The notes beneath the pieces were generated by a model. It was given only the letters and a program-made list of their open reading frames with translations. It was not told where the DNA came from and searched no databases. Positions 26,034-30,000 of a stretch of 30,000 bases of DNA are shown piece by piece (the first letter of the stretch is position 1; each line of letters opens with the position of its first letter). Origin of the DNA: Dipetalonema caudispina. Lineage: Eukaryota; Nematoda; Chromadorea; Rhabditida; Onchocercidae. A program made the translations under genes and the position numbers. Location of the stretch: positions 1 to 30,000 of the forward strand of contig JABVXV010000522.1 in the NCBI GenBank assembly GCA_013365325.1, read 5' to 3'.

Positions 26034-29000
26034 TCAACTATATATTTCTTGCAGCCTGTCACAACTTGGTGTACCCATACGTTGGGCTCGATTCCACAGC
26101 TCGGCATCACCAAAAGTACGTGCTCTCCATAATGCAGTCTCTCCTTAAGCAAAGATAACTCAAAACGTAAAATCAACGAAATGATTAATGGCGCAACAGG
26201 TGTCACAAACGATTAATAACGATGTGCATGTGATTCCTTTGAAAACCTATCTATTATAGCTGAAATTAACGCCAAACTTACTCTCATTTCTTTCCCTGTA
26301 ACATTTCATGCGCAGATGAGAAACATACTCGTCTTCAACTTGATGCTCAATTTGAGCTATTTTACTCCGGTAATTGGTTAAGAAATCAGTTTTAACGTAA
26401 TACGGCACTTGGAGATCCCTCGTAAAGCGTTCTTCCGTATATTTGCTAAAATGTGGAAATATTATTCCATACAAAATGACAACACAAATTAAATAAACTG
26501 CTTTAATTTCTCCCCTAAACCTCAGTATAAACTGACATTTTTCATTTCGAACTACTCCAAATCGAACTTCGAAAGTTTTCAAAATGAAATAAAATCATTT
26601 GTTTCAAAAAAAATGTACAGAAGAAAAATCTTACCCAGTACGATGCAATGAAAATGCTGGGTCGCCTACCATTAGTTGAGCAATCAAACCAAGGAAAAGC
26701 ACAGCAAAAAGCGGTAAAAGTTGTAAAATGGGTGCATACGGTGACTGAAAATAGCCTATTTTAAGACTGACATCAATGAGACCTGCGATGCAATCTAAAA
26801 GTTATGAATCTTAAATCTATCAAAGAAATTATTGAGAAATGAAGACCTGGTCCTGTTGTGCTGAATTTTGCTGATGGAAATGATACTGTGCTCCACGCTG
26901 CCGTCTATTTAAATGGCTCGCTGGATAACCACCACCAAAGAACATGTTGAAAATCTCTTCCGGAGTAAATTCCGCTGCAAATTTAATTATCATTATACTA
27001 TGTGTGTCACTGCGGCGGGAACGACGTATGTTAGATCGACACACAGCAATGAATTTTTCAAGAGGACAAATATATTCGACATCTTAACTCCTTATGTATA
27101 GGTAACGGAAATGAATAAAAGGATAAATGATCCCCGATCCCCCAAAAGCAACTGTTTTTACCAGTTTAGTTGATATGCAAAAGTTTAGCGACAAACCTTC
27201 AAAACCCCTGCCATAATCATATTCGCTAAATTCATCCTCATATTGATTGGTTCGTCTTCGGGGTCCTTCAGCACCGTAGAGATCATACTGAGCCCGCTTG
27301 TCTTTATTGGAAAGAACCGCATAAGCATTGCCAAGAGCTATAAAAAACTTTCAGAACTATAACAATAAACATTTGAAACTATAACAGCGACCCTTAAGAG
27401 CCATGACATCGTAGGAAATGAAGTATTTCATAAATAACAACACAATGCAAAGTATGTTTAACGTTTTCGATGCAAACACTGTAGTAGCCCTCATGTAATT
27501 TCGATTACGAATCGCTTAAATTTAGTTGTAAATAAAAATTACCTTTGAAAGCTTCGGTAGCACCCGGTGCACGACATTTATCGGGATGAAGTTGTAATGC
27601 GAGCTTACGATATTCCCTTTTTAAATCCGATTCACTTGCACTTTTTTTGAGATTCAGTATTTCGTAATAGTCTTTACAGTGCCGTATTCTAAAACAAAAT
27701 TCTAAAGATATTTCATAAACACATACTCATGCACCATGAAATGTCGTATACTAAACTGCCAATCCGAAATTCCCCACTTATTTTATTGTTTGCAACCTGA
27801 TCTTTTATCAACAAAGAGAATCTAAATCGCAAGACATTCCAACCACCTTCAGCAACGAAGTTCACACACCTTTCAACAATTTCCAACTCTTCTTTCGTAT
27901 AATGAACACCAAGTTTTGGCCGAGCTGATGAACGTGAACGTGAACCTCTCTGCTTTGCCTCAGTTGCACTTGAAGATGAACCTTCATCAGCTAAAATACG
28001 GGAAATTTATCTGCTCGTACCTACTATACGCAATTCTGACTTCGATCATAATTTAATTACTACAGGAATATCCACTTACTTACCGCATCCAGCGTGTCGT
28101 CAAGCTAGACAAGGCTTCGTAACTCTGTCCTACAGTGAGTCTTGTTCACTCCTTACATTAGCCTACCAACCGTGGTCTCGAAATCACTGATTCCAAATAT
28201 ATTTCCAGAAAAAGAAAAGGACTATACCTCCATCTGGGCAACCTCTTTCACCATTCATGGTTGACTGATTACGGTCAGCATGAAACTGGGTCCGCCGACT
28301 TCGAATATCCGAGTCTGCTTCATACTGATCGTAATGTCCATAACCGGCATCCGTTCCTGTTGCATGATAATCACCTTCATCATTATCACCATTTACTGTT
28401 TGCGCTTTTTTTAATAAATCTGTAAATCATAAACAAGTTTAGACGTACATTACTATCTACCAGATGATTATTTTACTCACTTCTATACAGTTTGCTACAT
28501 TTCAACTCTGGCACTGTGTAGTGTGCTAAGCTGTGAACAAGCTACCTATACAAATTATTTAGGGATTCACAGTCCATGTATCAGCGTATGTAAAAGTAAT
28601 TGAAACTTTGATAAAATGAAGACTGCAAAGATGTTGGATATGCCCCACTTCAATTAGGAACTAAAATTTTCCGTCTTGTAGTTGGACGGACTTCAGATAT
28701 TCCTCCGGAAAGAATCCGAACACGTAATATTTGAAAGAGACAACTAGAGAACTAGGGATATAGCTAGTAGAAGGAAGTCCACGTCATCATAAGTGAATGC
28801 CCTGAAGATGATCGTTACAGCATACGGTTCAGATATGATCGACTCAGGAAAAAAATTCACTCCATTTTTTGAGGATTTCTTTTTCCAACTTATACACTGT
28901 CATGTAGAGCGGAGTGGTAATGATAATTTCTTAAAATTTTTCTTTTTTAACTAACATTTCACATCCATCGTAGGATCTAACTTGATCGCTTTCTGTAAAA

Positions 29001-29088
29001 ATTTAACAGCTTTTGCACTATCTTTTCCTCGTAATGCATCACGCGCTATGTCCACACAACGTTGCGCTTCCGCTCGATTCGCCTCCAT
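26034..29088 (-). CDS. dnj-1: DNAJB12/DNAJB14-type ER-membrane J-protein (9 exons)
   Basis: Minus-strand exons: 29088-28956, 28419-28228, 27990-27870, 27688-27543, 27337-27197, 26974-26847, 26744-26635, 26445-26282, 26143-26034. Phases join to give 414 aa, close to human DNAJB12 and DNAJB14. The N-terminus [19 protein letters not shown] matches the family's N-terminal helix pair. The J domain begins near residue 153 (CKDYYEIL) with HPD at 183-185, the contact for Hsp70. A short Gly-containing linker ([11 protein letters not shown]) is followed by one membrane segment (about 293-313, [20 protein letters not shown]) and a C-terminal DUF1977 region ([13 protein letters not shown], then [13 protein letters not shown]). 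Proteins of this family sit in the ER membrane with the J domain in the cytosol and assist Hsc70 in folding and degradation of membrane proteins. The symbol follows the C. elegans DNAJB12/14 orthologue from memory. The gtcttc donor after exon 6 and the acceptor of exon 9 are weak but forced by phase. Confidence 0.95.
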
Positions 29089-29107
29089 TTTACTTATATT
29101 TCTGGAA
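29089..29107 (-). promoter_or_regulatory. Putative SL trans-splice acceptor of dnj-1
   Basis: On the minus strand cttccag (AG at 29103-29102) is followed by a 13-nt leader and the ATG at 29088. This is the same short-leader layout as at dld-1 and the micro-gene. Confidence 0.55.
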
Positions 29108-30000
29108 GACACACAAAAAACTGGGTAATAAATTATTTAACAATTATCATATAATATACCGCAATGCTGATTATCGCCTTGTCTCAATCATTTAATCTTT
29201 CATGCGTTGCTATTTATATTATTTTAATGTGAACATGTAATAATGTCAGTAATTTTTATATTTCATATTTTTTTTTCAAAAAATTCACGCAACCCTTGGA
29301 TTAATTTTTTTGTTGAAAAACAGTACCAATGAGTAACCATTCTTATTAAGAAACATTAATTGATAACAGCAACATTAACTGGTCAAAAGATGTTAAATTT
29401 TGAATTAAATAATGAATTTTTAAAAAACTTGGACATATTCAAACTTGCTAAAATTATCAAAAACTTATACCTCTAGAATGTTGTACCACTAATAAACTAA
29501 ATTGGTTGAATAAAACAAGAATTGTCCAGATAATAATTCCAATTTCTTGGACTATTATATCTGACTAATTAAAATAATTAACTCCTAGAATAATAACCAA
29601 AACGAAAGGTACGATGCAAAGAATGAAATACTTCCCTTCCCCTAACATCAACTTCAGATGCTAAAGTTAGCAACGCTTTCCAACTGTTCCTTTCTTCAAC
29701 AATGCTTCTTCGTATGAAAATTTTTCGTTTCAGTGATATTTTTTTTTTTTTTTTTTTTTTTGGTGTCTTGCCGTACGTGTGGAATTTTTGTCGTTGTAAG
29801 ATGGAGGAAAATTTCACGTCACGTTGAAATGAAATTATTCATTATCGAGATGGACACACACACATAGATGGTTACGTTAAATTAATTGTATGTCAAATAT
29901 GATGTAAAAGATAAAATTACATCAAAATTTCCAATTCTTTCCAATAATTTCAATTACTTAGGAAATAAATAATCTAACTTTTGAGTTTTACAAATTTAAA
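29108..30000. other. AT-rich region upstream of dnj-1 with a doubtful minus-strand frame
   Basis: No confident gene was found. A minus-strand open frame (29817-29578) has no ATG start and includes lysines from a 23-base homopolymer (29739-29761). After that run it reads RRSIVEERNSWKALLTLASE, which looks moderately protein-like. It could be an exon of a gene extending past the window or chance. The rest probably includes dnj-1 upstream sequence. Confidence 0.35.

Overview
This is nuclear DNA from a eukaryote, most likely a nematode of the filarial (onchocercid) type. It is AT-rich and full of homopolymer runs and microsatellites. Its genes are split into many short exons with GT..AG introns. 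The first exons sit a few bases after AG sites that look like spliced-leader (SL) trans-splice acceptors, and the encoded proteins are nematode-like, for example a TWK potassium channel. The species cannot be fixed from the window. Splice structures were built by hand, requiring that intron phases match and that protein families stay continuous.

Layout. 1-118 is a (TAA)n microsatellite cut by the window edge. 505-8864 (+) is a 12-exon two-pore-domain K+ channel gene with a 3.2 kb first intron. 9598-13773 (-) is a complete 12-exon mitochondrial dihydrolipoamide dehydrogenase gene (dld-1); it converges on the channel gene. 14256-15287 (-) is a candidate three-exon micro-gene lying head-to-tail upstream of dld-1. 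15.3-17.2 kb is non-coding and holds a long inverted repeat with about 42-46 bp arms. 17234-21757 (+) is a 14-exon mRNA-decapping enzyme gene (DCP2, dcap-2). 21.8-26.0 kb has no confident gene but contains degenerate repeats and exon-like fragments, one interrupted by an in-frame stop. 26034-29088 (-) is a 9-exon DNAJB12/B14-type ER J-protein gene. 29.1-30.0 kb is AT-rich with one doubtful minus-strand reading frame.

The four main genes act in unrelated processes: membrane excitability, 2-oxoacid dehydrogenase complexes, mRNA turnover, and ER protein quality control. They do not form one pathway. The only arrangement suggesting joint expression is the micro-gene and dld-1, which share a strand, have about 0.5 kb between them, and each have an SL-like acceptor. 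I saw no CRISPR array, tRNA, rRNA, bacterial-type operon or intact transposase. Most of the window is ordinary; the items most worth checking are the micro-gene, the long inverted repeat, the broken coding-like segment near 24.6-24.9 kb, and the poly-lysine tract in the channel gene.
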